From contig CAYOAC010000032.1 in assembly GCA_964401885.1 (NCBI GenBank), positions 1-8,431 on the forward strand: a stretch of 8,431 nucleotides of DNA. Reading direction: 5' to 3'. The DNA comes from JAULZV01 sp964401885 (GTDB lineage Bacteria; Patescibacteriota; Minisyncoccia; Phycocordibacterales; JAACPR01). Below are positions 1 through 5,933 of the stretch, in pieces. Within the stretch, counting starts at the first letter, position 1; each line of letters opens with the position of its first letter. The notes beneath the pieces were generated by a model. It was not told where the DNA came from and did not search any database. It saw only the letters and a list, made by a program, of their open reading frames with translations. A program made the translations under genes and the position numbers.

Positions 1-527
1 TCAGAATCTAATCTGTTTTTGAAATGTACTTTTATTTTTTCATTAACAATATCAATAGAACTTATTTCAATGCGATCACCAACAAATATAGAAGATAAAT
101 GTTTATTATTTTTAATATCAAATAAAACTATATAATTAAAATCACCAGTACCACCAGAATTAAATAACATGGGAGCGACAGCTAGATCTGGAGCAAAATT
201 TATTATTTCTTTTGCATTAATTGAAACAAATCCTCTTATATTGGAAGATTCTGGATCTTCAGGATTCTTATATGAAGCTGAATAAATTTCACCTTTAGCA
301 TCTTTGGTTAATTTAATCTTTATTTCTGTCTCTGGAATATTTATTTCTATCTGGGACAAATCTAATTTAAGTTCCTCAACAGGTTTTTCTACAGGTTCAC
401 AAGTTTGAGTAGAAGGGACAAATCTAAACCCCTCTTCACATTTAATCTCTTTTTTATTCTTATTAGAATAAAAATAAACACCATATCCAATTCCTATAAT
501 TAAAATTAAAATAATAAATTTTTTCAT
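1..527 (-). CDS. Membrane-anchored two-cysteine protein, function unknown (partial, C-terminus beyond window)
   Basis: Reading the minus strand from the ATG at 527 gives 175 open codons with no stop before the left edge, so the C-terminus is missing. Residues 4-20 are strongly hydrophobic after MKK: an uncleaved signal anchor or signal peptide with no lipobox. A short Lys/Asn-rich linker follows, then CEEGFRFVPSTQTCE (C30 and C43), which could form a disulfide outside the membrane, then a Pro/Glu-rich spacer. The rest looks like a folded beta-rich domain. Its segment GGTGDFNYIVLFD...SSIFVGDRIEISS (about 125-157) reminds me of small bacterial exported proteins with a GGSGTF...LGDRV pattern of unknown function; this is from memory and not confirmed. 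The start is supported by a TGATACAAT box 7 bases upstream. Upstream neighbour on the same strand is TruB, 46 bases away. No function can be assigned. Confidence 0.8.
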   Translation of the reverse strand, partial: MKKFIILILIIGIGYGVYFYSNKNKKEIKCEEGFRFVPSTQTCEPVEKPVEELKLDLSQIEINIPETEIKIKLTKDAKGEIYSASYKNPEDPESSNIRGFVSINAKEIINFAPDLAVAPMLFNSGGTGDFNYIVLFDIKNNKHLSSIFVGDRIEISSIDIVNEKIKVHFKNRLDS

Positions 528-534
528 ATCGGAT

Positions 535-543
535 ATTGTATCA
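535..543 (-). promoter_or_regulatory. Extended -10 promoter of the membrane-anchored protein gene
   Basis: On the minus strand TGATACAAT (extended -10 pattern TGn plus TACAAT) ends 7 bases before the ATG at 527. Transcription would start about one base before the ATG, giving an essentially leaderless mRNA. I see no good -35 box at 16-18 bases upstream, which extended -10 promoters can tolerate. An overlapping TATGAT at 545-540 is an alternative -10. Confidence 0.5.
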
Positions 544-547
544 TAAA

Positions 548-571
548 GCAAAATAAGAGTTTTGCGTTTTT
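548..571. terminator. Weak hairpin after TruB, possible terminator
   Basis: GCAAAA (548-553) and TTTTGC (560-565) pair as a 6-bp stem around a 6-base loop. On the plus strand a GTTTTT tract follows at 566-571; on the minus strand TTTATG follows. It lies directly after the TruB stop codon, so minus-strand termination would make biological sense, but the better T-tract is on the plus strand, where no gene reads in. The stem is short and AT-rich, so this is a weak call. Confidence 0.25.
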
Positions 572-573
572 AA

Positions 574-1290
574 TTAAATAACTTTTGTTCTTACTAATTT
601 TATTAAAACTGAAGGTATGCCGGTATTTTCTTTTAAATATTCATTTAAAGCCCTAATGTAAGTTCCTGAAGAAACCTTTAATTTACAAGAAATTATTTGC
701 ACCTTAATTGAATTAAGTGATAATTTATTCCATGAATCAATTATTTCATTTTGACGAAAATCACCTACAACTTTTTTTATATCTTCAATATTTTTTTGTA
801 TCACGGTGTCCAATTTCATTTCATAAATTTTAATATCAGAAACTGAATATATTTCTATATTTCTTTTCGGTCTTTCAATGTCAAAATTATTTTTTCTAGC
901 ATATTCAAAAAGCGATATACCGTTAACTGTTTTGGAAGAATACCAAGGATATGTTTGTTCTTTAATATTTATAAAATTTTCAATAGTATTTTTTATTTTT
1001 TCTTCTTCTATTTTTATAAAATTTACATCATTAATTATTCCCAAAACATCTCCAGTATCAGTTGAGCAACCCAGTAAAAAATGTGCTTCATACTCTTTAT
1101 CTTTTGATAAATAATTTTTTCTATTCTTGTTTTCTTCTGATCCAACAAGAACGGGTAAAATTCCTTCCGCCATTGGATCAAGTCTTCCCGCATAAGATAA
1201 AATCTCCTGTTCCAATTCAGGCCTTTCAAATCTCAAACGATTAATAGATTGAAGGGGTGTTTCTCCTTTATTTTTATACCAAAGTATCAT
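574..1290 (-). CDS. truB: tRNA pseudouridine(55) synthase, TruB family, short variant
   Basis: A 238-residue TruB-family enzyme, predicted to convert U55 in the tRNA T-loop to pseudouridine. Visible motifs: YKNKGETPLQSINRLR near the N-terminus (family: KPxGxTS...); AGRLDPMAEGILPVLVG with the catalytic Asp at D38; KEYEAHF with Y67 where the family has its active-site Tyr; LLGCSTDTGDVLG (72-84); PWYSSKTVNGISLFEYAR (115-132); and SSGTYIRAL (207-215). Odd points: the usual GTLDP is GRLDP; the protein is shorter than the roughly 300 residues of typical TruB; there is no C-terminal PUA domain; and a charged insert lies at about 155-190. The ATG at 1290 is only 9 bases after the kinase stop, with no Shine-Dalgarno and no good -10 box, so it is probably co-transcribed with the kinase. 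Family assignment is firm; exact tRNA position is inferred. Confidence 0.88.
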   Translation of the reverse strand: MILWYKNKGETPLQSINRLRFERPELEQEILSYAGRLDPMAEGILPVLVGSEENKNRKNYLSKDKEYEAHFLLGCSTDTGDVLGIINDVNFIKIEEEKIKNTIENFINIKEQTYPWYSSKTVNGISLFEYARKNNFDIERPKRNIEIYSVSDIKIYEMKLDTVIQKNIEDIKKVVGDFRQNEIIDSWNKLSLNSIKVQIISCKLKVSSGTYIRALNEYLKENTGIPSVLIKLVRTKVI

Positions 1291-1299
1291 TGCAATAGA

Positions 1300-2898
1300 T
1301 TACTGTATATCAGGCAAAATAACAAAGAATTCAGAACCTTTACCTCGACCTTCTGATTTTGCACCAATTTTACCTTGGTGTTGATTTACTATTTGTCTAG
1401 AAATATATAAACCATATCCAGTACTATCAACATTCAGTGAAACAGATTCTTTTCCCTTACCTCCTTCTGTAAATAATCTTTCTTTATCTTCCGGACTTAA
1501 ACCAACACCCGTATCAATAACTGAAAAATGAACTTTTCCATTTTCCTTTTTCAAAATTACATTAACAGTACCCTTAATTGTATAGAGTATTGAATTTGTT
1601 ATTAAATTTTTAAATACCTCTTTTATTTGAACAACATCGACTTGAGTATAGACATTTGGTTCAATTTCAAATGTGAGATCTATATTTTTTGCGATTGCTG
1701 CATCTTTTTTTATTTCAATAACATCTGCAACAAGACTAGAAATATTTGCTTTTTCTTTTTTAAATTCTACTTTTCCTGTTTTCAAATCCGAAGCTTTAAG
1801 GATTGCCATAACTGTTTCAACTCCACGAGTATCAGAATCAAAACCATGTTTTACAATATCTTTGACCTGATCATTAATTTCTCCATAATCTCCTACCAAC
1901 ATACCATCAAAAATATTTCTTGATTTAGTAAGATACCCCTTTACTTGATGAGTTATGAAGTGAAGAAGGGATTGTTGATTTTGATTGGCTTTTTGAAGAA
2001 GTTCACGTTGGTGATCTACTTTCTTTACAGATCGAACAAGCAAATAACCAATTATTGCTATGAAAATAAGATTTACTACTAAAATAATTCTAATATTTTC
2101 AATCTTCCTTATAAACAAAGCTGCAAAAGTAATAAAACTGAGAAGCAATACTAGAGCTTGAGGGCCTAATAATTTTATATTAAAGGCCTCATATTTTACA
2201 ACTGCAAACATCATAAGAACAATAAACAAAAACATACCTACTGGCCCCAAGATATTTACTTCATATAAAAGTGTTGAATCGCCCCAGACATTAGTAATAA
2301 TAAAAACAGATAGAAATATAACGGTAGCAAAAGAAAACAAGGTATCCCTGATCTTGTTCTGACTTACTAATATTTTTTTAATAGACATTCTTGCAATAAG
2401 AACTAAAAAAATAATCTCGACTATATAAGCATAGTACCACAACCAACTATAATTTCCTTCACAATATTCAAAATCAAATACTTGTATATTAATAATTGTA
2501 GGCAAAAACAAAACAATAGGAATAATCAATAGAAAAATAATTGACCTATGATTAAAAGAGATATTTTTTTCATACATTAAAAAATAAAAAAACAGATAGA
2601 CAAAATAAAATAATAGAGCATGAAATAATATACTTATTTGCCACATAAAATGAACCAAAACAACAGGTATCAATACCCAATGCAACAACTCATTTACTAA
2701 AAATAAACTATAAATTAATGAAATATAGAAGAGATTTCTATTTAAAAAATTACCCCTACCAGATTTTAAAACAAAAAAACCAAACGCAAGACACAACAAC
2801 ATTATTGGAACATAAGAATAATACAAAAAACTAGGAGCAATGGAAAAATCAAATAGTTTTTTTACACCCTCCCCATCGCTACATAAATATTCAAACAT
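1300..2898 (-). CDS. Membrane sensor histidine kinase (orphan)
   Basis: 532 residues from the ATG at 2898. The N-terminal ~290 residues carry about nine hydrophobic segments, a polytopic sensor region of unknown ligand. A linker helix leads to the DHp helix with LHFITHQVKGYL, phospho-acceptor H317. The catalytic ATPase domain shows the N box (NLITNSILYT, N431 and N435), G1 DTGVG with D462, the F-box RLF, and the G2 lid STGYGLYISR, so ATP binding looks intact. The H-box is odd: the common HELRTPL is HQVKGYLT, lacking the acidic residue at +1, the Thr at +4 and the Pro at +5. No receiver or response regulator gene is in the window. I chose ATG 2898 over TTG 2925, which would add nine residues, because TATAAT lies 7 bases before the ATG and inside the longer reading. 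Divergent from the SET gene; TruB follows 9 bases after. Confidence 0.9.
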   Translation of the reverse strand: MFEYLCSDGEGVKKLFDFSIAPSFLYYSYVPIMLLCLAFGFFVLKSGRGNFLNRNLFYISLIYSLFLVNELLHWVLIPVVLVHFMWQISILFHALLFYFVYLFFYFLMYEKNISFNHRSIIFLLIIPIVLFLPTIINIQVFDFEYCEGNYSWLWYYAYIVEIIFLVLIARMSIKKILVSQNKIRDTLFSFATVIFLSVFIITNVWGDSTLLYEVNILGPVGMFLFIVLMMFAVVKYEAFNIKLLGPQALVLLLSFITFAALFIRKIENIRIILVVNLIFIAIIGYLLVRSVKKVDHQRELLQKANQNQQSLLHFITHQVKGYLTKSRNIFDGMLVGDYGEINDQVKDIVKHGFDSDTRGVETVMAILKASDLKTGKVEFKKEKANISSLVADVIEIKKDAAIAKNIDLTFEIEPNVYTQVDVVQIKEVFKNLITNSILYTIKGTVNVILKKENGKVHFSVIDTGVGLSPEDKERLFTEGGKGKESVSLNVDSTGYGLYISRQIVNQHQGKIGAKSEGRGKGSEFFVILPDIQ

Positions 2899-2901
2899 AT
2901 A

Positions 2902-2910
2902 TGCTATTAT
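2902..2910 (+). promoter_or_regulatory. Candidate extended -10 of the SET gene
   Basis: TGCTATTAT on the plus strand fits an extended -10 (TGn plus TATTAT). It would start transcription near 2917 and leave a leader of about 25 bases before the ATG at 2942. No clear -35 is seen. It overlaps the kinase -10 by five bases on the opposite strand. The leader contains no Shine-Dalgarno beyond a weak AAAGAAA. Confidence 0.4.
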
Positions 2911-2911
2911 A
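2906..2911 (-). promoter_or_regulatory. -10 box of the histidine kinase-truB transcript
   Basis: Perfect TATAAT on the minus strand, 7 bases before the ATG at 2898, predicting transcription start about one base before the start codon. No -35 is convincing (TTTCTT at 17 bases). The same bases contain TATTAT on the plus strand, for the divergent SET gene. GCATATAT occurs twice on the minus strand around it (2916-2909 and 2904-2897), a short direct repeat 12 bases apart. Confidence 0.6.
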
Positions 2912-2941
2912 TATGCAATAAACAATTAAAGAAATAGATTT

Positions 2942-3523
2942 ATGCAAAAGTATTCATGGTTAAGCCCAAAAATTAATGTTTTATCAACAAAAGACAGAGG
3001 GGAAGGTTTATTTACCAATAAGGATATATTAAAAAACGAATTAATTCTTGTTATGGGTGGCTATGTTTTTAGTATTGAAGATGAAAATAAATTAAATGAA
3101 TATAATGAAGACAAACCAATCGAAATCTCAGAAGATTTTTCTTTCAGCCCAATATCTGAGATTGATACCCAAAAAATGCCTCAACATTATATAAATCACA
3201 GTTGTAATCCAAATTGTGGTTGGAGAGGTCAATTATTTTTGGTTGCAATGAAAGAAATTAAAAAAGGCGAAGAAATTACATATGATTATGCCATGATAAT
3301 GCATCCAAATGATGACAGTGAGACATATTTTGAAATGAATTGTCTTTGTGGAGAAAAAAATTGCCGAAAAATAATCTCAGAACATGACTGGGAAAAAAAT
3401 GAGATTCAAGAAAAATATGATGGATATTTTCAATTTCACATTCAAAGAAAATTAGATGCAAAAAAAAGAGGTGAGGAAATAGAACCTTTATACATACTCC
3501 CTGAACCTTGGAAACATTTCTAA
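2942..3523 (+). CDS. SET and post-SET domain protein-lysine methyltransferase
   Basis: 193 residues. This is the SET fold, which transfers a methyl group from S-adenosylmethionine to lysine side chains of proteins. Visible in order: DRGEGLFTNKDILKNELI (18-35, SAM-binding start of SET), HYINHSCNPNCG (82-93, the NHSCxPN motif), GEEITYDYA (109-117, pseudoknot strand with catalytic-type Tyr), and the post-SET motif CLCGEKNC (134-141). C88 with C134, C136 and C141 can provide the four zinc ligands expected of a SET/post-SET pair. A charged tail of about 45 residues ends in PLYILPEPWKHF. No signal peptide or membrane segment, so cytoplasmic. The substrate is unknown. It is divergent from the kinase (43-base gap) and converges on the EamA gene with only 10 bases between stops. 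Confidence 0.88.
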   Translation: MQKYSWLSPKINVLSTKDRGEGLFTNKDILKNELILVMGGYVFSIEDENKLNEYNEDKPIEISEDFSFSPISEIDTQKMPQHYINHSCNPNCGWRGQLFLVAMKEIKKGEEITYDYAMIMHPNDDSETYFEMNCLCGEKNCRKIISEHDWEKNEIQEKYDGYFQFHIQRKLDAKKRGEEIEPLYILPEPWKHF

Positions 3524-3533
3524 TCCATTCAAT

Positions 3534-4409
3534 TTAAAAAACTAAAAGCACCCCACCAATAACGACAACAAATATACCTATCACACGTAATGCGTGTAAG
3601 TTTTCTTTTTCTTCTTGCAGATAAGATGGTGCAATCTTATACAAAACAATGGATAACAATAATATGAACAATGGCTGTGTATTTGCTGTTGATTGAACCA
3701 ATGCAACTGGTAAATATATTTTTGCAATATCAAAGATAGCATCCCCAGTAATAAATATTATTTCATTAACTGATTGGACTGATAGTTTATCCTTGATTGC
3801 TTTTGCAAAACTTTTACGAATATACCCAATCAACAGAAAAGGTATTCCCCAAATAGCTTTCCCTAATATGTCTGAAAACAAAGCACTGCTTAAAGAAATT
3901 TCTCGACCAAAATATGCAAAATTAACATCATTTAATGCGAGAAGTAAACTGGACAAAAGCATTAAGAAAATTATTTTTTTATTTATTACAAAATTTCTTG
4001 AAGTAGTAATTGCTAATCCACCAAACATAATCAAAAACATTCCCACAATCTGAAGCAATGTAGGTATTTCATTAAGAAATACAAAACCCCCAATTAAGCC
4101 AAAAATAGGAATGGTTTGATACCACGGAGCTACACTCACCGTCTCCCCTATTTTTAACGCATAAAAATATAACCAAACTGCCAAAGTAAATAAAATTCCA
4201 TTCAATATTAAAGGAAGATTAAAAATATCTCCACCTTTAAATAGTATGTAAATAAAAAATGGAGCAGCCAAAATAGTGTTAAAAACACCACCAATAACCA
4301 AAAGCATTTCAGGGCTTGATTCATCACCTTCCCCTATAGTAAGATGTTTATCCAATATATTTGAAAGAGCAAACAGAAAGGGTGGTAAAATAAGTAAAAA
4401 CCAAATCAT
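3534..4409 (-). CDS. EamA/DMT-family membrane transporter
   Basis: 291 residues with about ten hydrophobic helices, matching two EamA halves (roughly 1-135 and 145-291), the usual drug/metabolite transporter layout. Typical elements: FYALKIGETVSVAPW then QTIPIFGLIGGFVFLNE (82-114) followed by a Gly-rich helix IVGMFLIMFGGLAI (121-134), and the second-half equivalent from SVQSVNEIIF through ANTQPLFILLLSIVLY to VIGIFVVVIGGVLLVF (276-291). The substrate cannot be read from the sequence; relatives export amino acids, nucleotides, sugars or drugs. Its ATG (4409-4407) overlaps the TGA of the upstream 65-residue gene in an ATGA junction, so the two are translationally coupled. No own promoter or Shine-Dalgarno. 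Its stop is 10 bases from the stop of the convergent SET gene, with no terminator hairpin between them. Confidence 0.85.
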   Translation of the reverse strand: MIWFLLILPPFLFALSNILDKHLTIGEGDESSPEMLLVIGGVFNTILAAPFFIYILFKGGDIFNLPLILNGILFTLAVWLYFYALKIGETVSVAPWYQTIPIFGLIGGFVFLNEIPTLLQIVGMFLIMFGGLAITTSRNFVINKKIIFLMLLSSLLLALNDVNFAYFGREISLSSALFSDILGKAIWGIPFLLIGYIRKSFAKAIKDKLSVQSVNEIIFITGDAIFDIAKIYLPVALVQSTANTQPLFILLLSIVLYKIAPSYLQEEKENLHALRVIGIFVVVIGGVLLVF

Positions 4410-4603
4410 ATATCTTGTTTAATATTCTCTTCAGTATTTTCTTGAATTTCTGAATCTTCTTTGGAGTTTTCACCCTCTGATTCTTCTTCATAATTTATTA
4501 TTACAAAATCTTGTTTGATTATGGTTTTATAGAAAGTAATACTAAGCGACAAAACAACCATACCCCAAAAAATAGAGTCTAAAATTTTTGTTTTTTTATC
4601 CAT
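4406..4603 (-). CDS. Small single-span membrane protein with acidic tail, function unknown
   Basis: 65 residues. A basic start (MDKKTK) precedes one hydrophobic helix at about 10-27 (ILDSIFWGMVVLSLSITFYK). A short KQDFVIIN segment follows, then a tail rich in Glu, Asp, Ser and Asn (38-65) that is probably disordered. By the positive-inside rule the N-terminus should be cytoplasmic and the acidic tail outside. Small proteins of this shape are, in my memory, common and unnamed in Parcubacteria-like genomes. That it is a real gene is supported by an extended -10 (TGATATAAT) ending 6 bases before its ATG and by the ATGA overlap with the transporter start. It might assist the transporter, but that is only inferred from coupling. 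Confidence 0.75.
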   Translation of the reverse strand: MDKKTKILDSIFWGMVVLSLSITFYKTIIKQDFVIINYEEESEGENSKEDSEIQENTEENIKQDI

Positions 4604-4608
4604 TAGTG

Positions 4609-4614
4609 TATTAT
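4609..4614 (+). promoter_or_regulatory. -10 box of the PurD-like ATP-grasp gene
   Basis: TATTAT on the plus strand ends 8 bases before the ATG at 4623, so the message would be leaderless or nearly so. It shares five bases with the TATAAT serving the opposite strand, so both polymerases would compete for the same site. A TTGTTT at 4588-4593 with a 15-base spacer is the only -35 candidate and is weak. Confidence 0.5.
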
Positions 4615-4638
4615 ATCAATAAATGAATATTTTGTTTA
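4610..4638 (-). promoter_or_regulatory. Leaderless promoter of the small protein-EamA operon
   Basis: On the minus strand: TAAACA at 4638-4633 (four of six matches to TTGACA), a 17-base spacer, then TATAAT at 4615-4610 preceded by TGA (extended -10). Six bases separate the box from the ATG at 4603, which places the expected +1 on the A of the start codon. The -35 lies inside the coding start of the divergent ATP-grasp gene. Confidence 0.65.
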
Positions 4639-5918
4639 TATCACGGAAAGGACTAGCAAGTAATCTGGCAAAACTTTTACAAGAAGAGGGGCACAGTATT
4701 AAATTCTTCATGGAGGACAAAAAACTCTGGAATGTTTTTGATGGAATAGTTCCTAAAACAAAAAAATGGAAATCCGAGCTAAATTGGGTGGGTAAAGATG
4801 GATTAATTTTTTTTGATGATAATGGCTACGGTAAAGATCAAGATGAATTGAGAACATTAGGTTATTCGGTATTTGGCGGTTCAGAAATGGCAGATAAACT
4901 TGAATATGATAGAGAATTTACTCATGATATATTTATTAAATACAATATATCCACAAATGAACTAAAATCTTTTAAGAACATCCCTTCTGCAATAAAGTTT
5001 GTAGAAGAATTTCCTTCAAAATATATAATCAAGCGAGAAGGTGATAACTCAAAATTCGTAACTTTTGTTGGAGAAAGAGAAAATGGTCAAGATGTTTTAG
5101 AAATTTTAAAAAACTATACACATGAAAAAAAATTAGTTAATGATCCAATTAGTCTTCAAATCAAAGCGACAGGTGTTGAAATTGGTGTAGGAAGATACTT
5201 TAATGGAACAGACTGGGTTGGACCGATTGAAATAAACCTCGAACACCCCCAATTATTTGCAGGTAATATTGGACCTTTCACAGACGAGATGGGAACGTTA
5301 GCTTGGTATACAGATGAAGAAAATAAAATTTACAAAGAAACACTGAAAAAACTCAAACCATTTCTTCAAGAAATAAATTACAGAGGAGATATCGGAATAA
5401 ACTGTATAGTAAATGAAGACGGAATATATGCAATTGAAACAACACCAAGAATGGGTTGCCCTATAGTTCATATTCATTCAGAACTTCATGAATCACCTTG
5501 GGGATATTTTTTAAAAGCAATAGCCGATGGAAAACAATATGATCTTAAATGGAAGCACGGATATGCTGTGGTATTTTCAATTGCAGTACCACCTTTTCCG
5601 TTTCAAAAACATTTTGAAACGGATGTATGTAGTGGTTTAACAATTTATATGGACAAAGTCACAGAAAAAGATATGGGACATATTCACTTTGATGAAGTGG
5701 CATATAGATCAGAAACTAAATCCTATTATATATCTCATCAGACAGATGGTTTTGTTATGTATATTACAGGAAAAGGTCACACTGTTGGCGCAGCTCGGGG
5801 AAAAGCACTAAGGATTATTGATAAAATACATATACCTAAAATGTTTTATAGAATTGATATAGGTGAGCATTTTATTAAAAAAGAATATGACCAATTAATT
5901 GAGTGGGGTTATTTATAA
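4623..5918 (+). CDS. PurD-like ATP-grasp ligase, substrate unknown
   Basis: 431 residues resembling glycinamide ribonucleotide synthetase (PurD) along its whole length. Visible in order: an N-terminal Rossmann-like start (MNILFISRKGLASNLAKLL); YIIKREG (134-140) with the ATP-binding Lys K137; GVEIGVGRYFNG (184-195); HPQLFAGNIGPFTDEMGTL (208-226), matching PurD's HKRLFDGDxGPNTGGMG; the metal-binding end IETTPRMG (271-278) with E272; and a C-terminal domain with VPPFPF (322-327), GHTVGAARGKALRIIDKI (385-402) and YRIDIG (409-414). It should activate a carboxylate with ATP and join it to an amine. ETTPR where PurD has EFNxR, and the lack of any purine gene nearby, make the classical reaction doubtful. 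I recall similar PurD-like proteins in phages and CPR genomes. The start is supported by TATTAT 8 bases upstream. The cyclase gene begins 15 bases after its stop. Confidence 0.82.
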   Translation: MNILFISRKGLASNLAKLLQEEGHSIKFFMEDKKLWNVFDGIVPKTKKWKSELNWVGKDGLIFFDDNGYGKDQDELRTLGYSVFGGSEMADKLEYDREFTHDIFIKYNISTNELKSFKNIPSAIKFVEEFPSKYIIKREGDNSKFVTFVGERENGQDVLEILKNYTHEKKLVNDPISLQIKATGVEIGVGRYFNGTDWVGPIEINLEHPQLFAGNIGPFTDEMGTLAWYTDEENKIYKETLKKLKPFLQEINYRGDIGINCIVNEDGIYAIETTPRMGCPIVHIHSELHESPWGYFLKAIADGKQYDLKWKHGYAVVFSIAVPPFPFQKHFETDVCSGLTIYMDKVTEKDMGHIHFDEVAYRSETKSYYISHQTDGFVMYITGKGHTVGAARGKALRIIDKIHIPKMFYRIDIGEHFIKKEYDQLIEWGYL

Positions 5919-5927
5919 TGATATAAT
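5899..5927 (+). promoter_or_regulatory. Strong leaderless promoter of the diadenylate cyclase gene
   Basis: TTGAGT at 5899-5904 (four of six to TTGACA), an exact 17-base spacer, and TATAAT at 5922-5927 preceded by TGA (extended -10). Six bases separate it from the ATG at 5934, so the predicted +1 is the A of ATG. The -35 lies in the last codons of the ATP-grasp gene, so the cyclase can be expressed independently of it. This is the best promoter match in the window. Confidence 0.7.
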
Positions 5928-5933
5928 CCCTTA

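Noticed and set aside
2899..2925. Upstream TTG start (2925) for the histidine kinase, adding nine residues
   Set aside because: The TATAAT promoter would lie inside the coding sequence, while the ATG at 2898 sits 7 bases after it, the spacing seen at other starts in the window.
3793..4053. 86-codon plus-strand open frame opposite the EamA gene, and similar short frames at 878-1114, 1627-1923 and 7250-7526
   Set aside because: All lie opposite well-supported genes, lack promoters and recognisable protein features, and have compositions typical of antisense reading of AT-rich genes.
4406..4408. Recoding of TGA as glycine, as in some CPR lineages
   Set aside because: TGA ends the 65-residue gene exactly where the EamA ATG overlaps it, and reading through it would fuse into a different frame. 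The standard code explains all genes.
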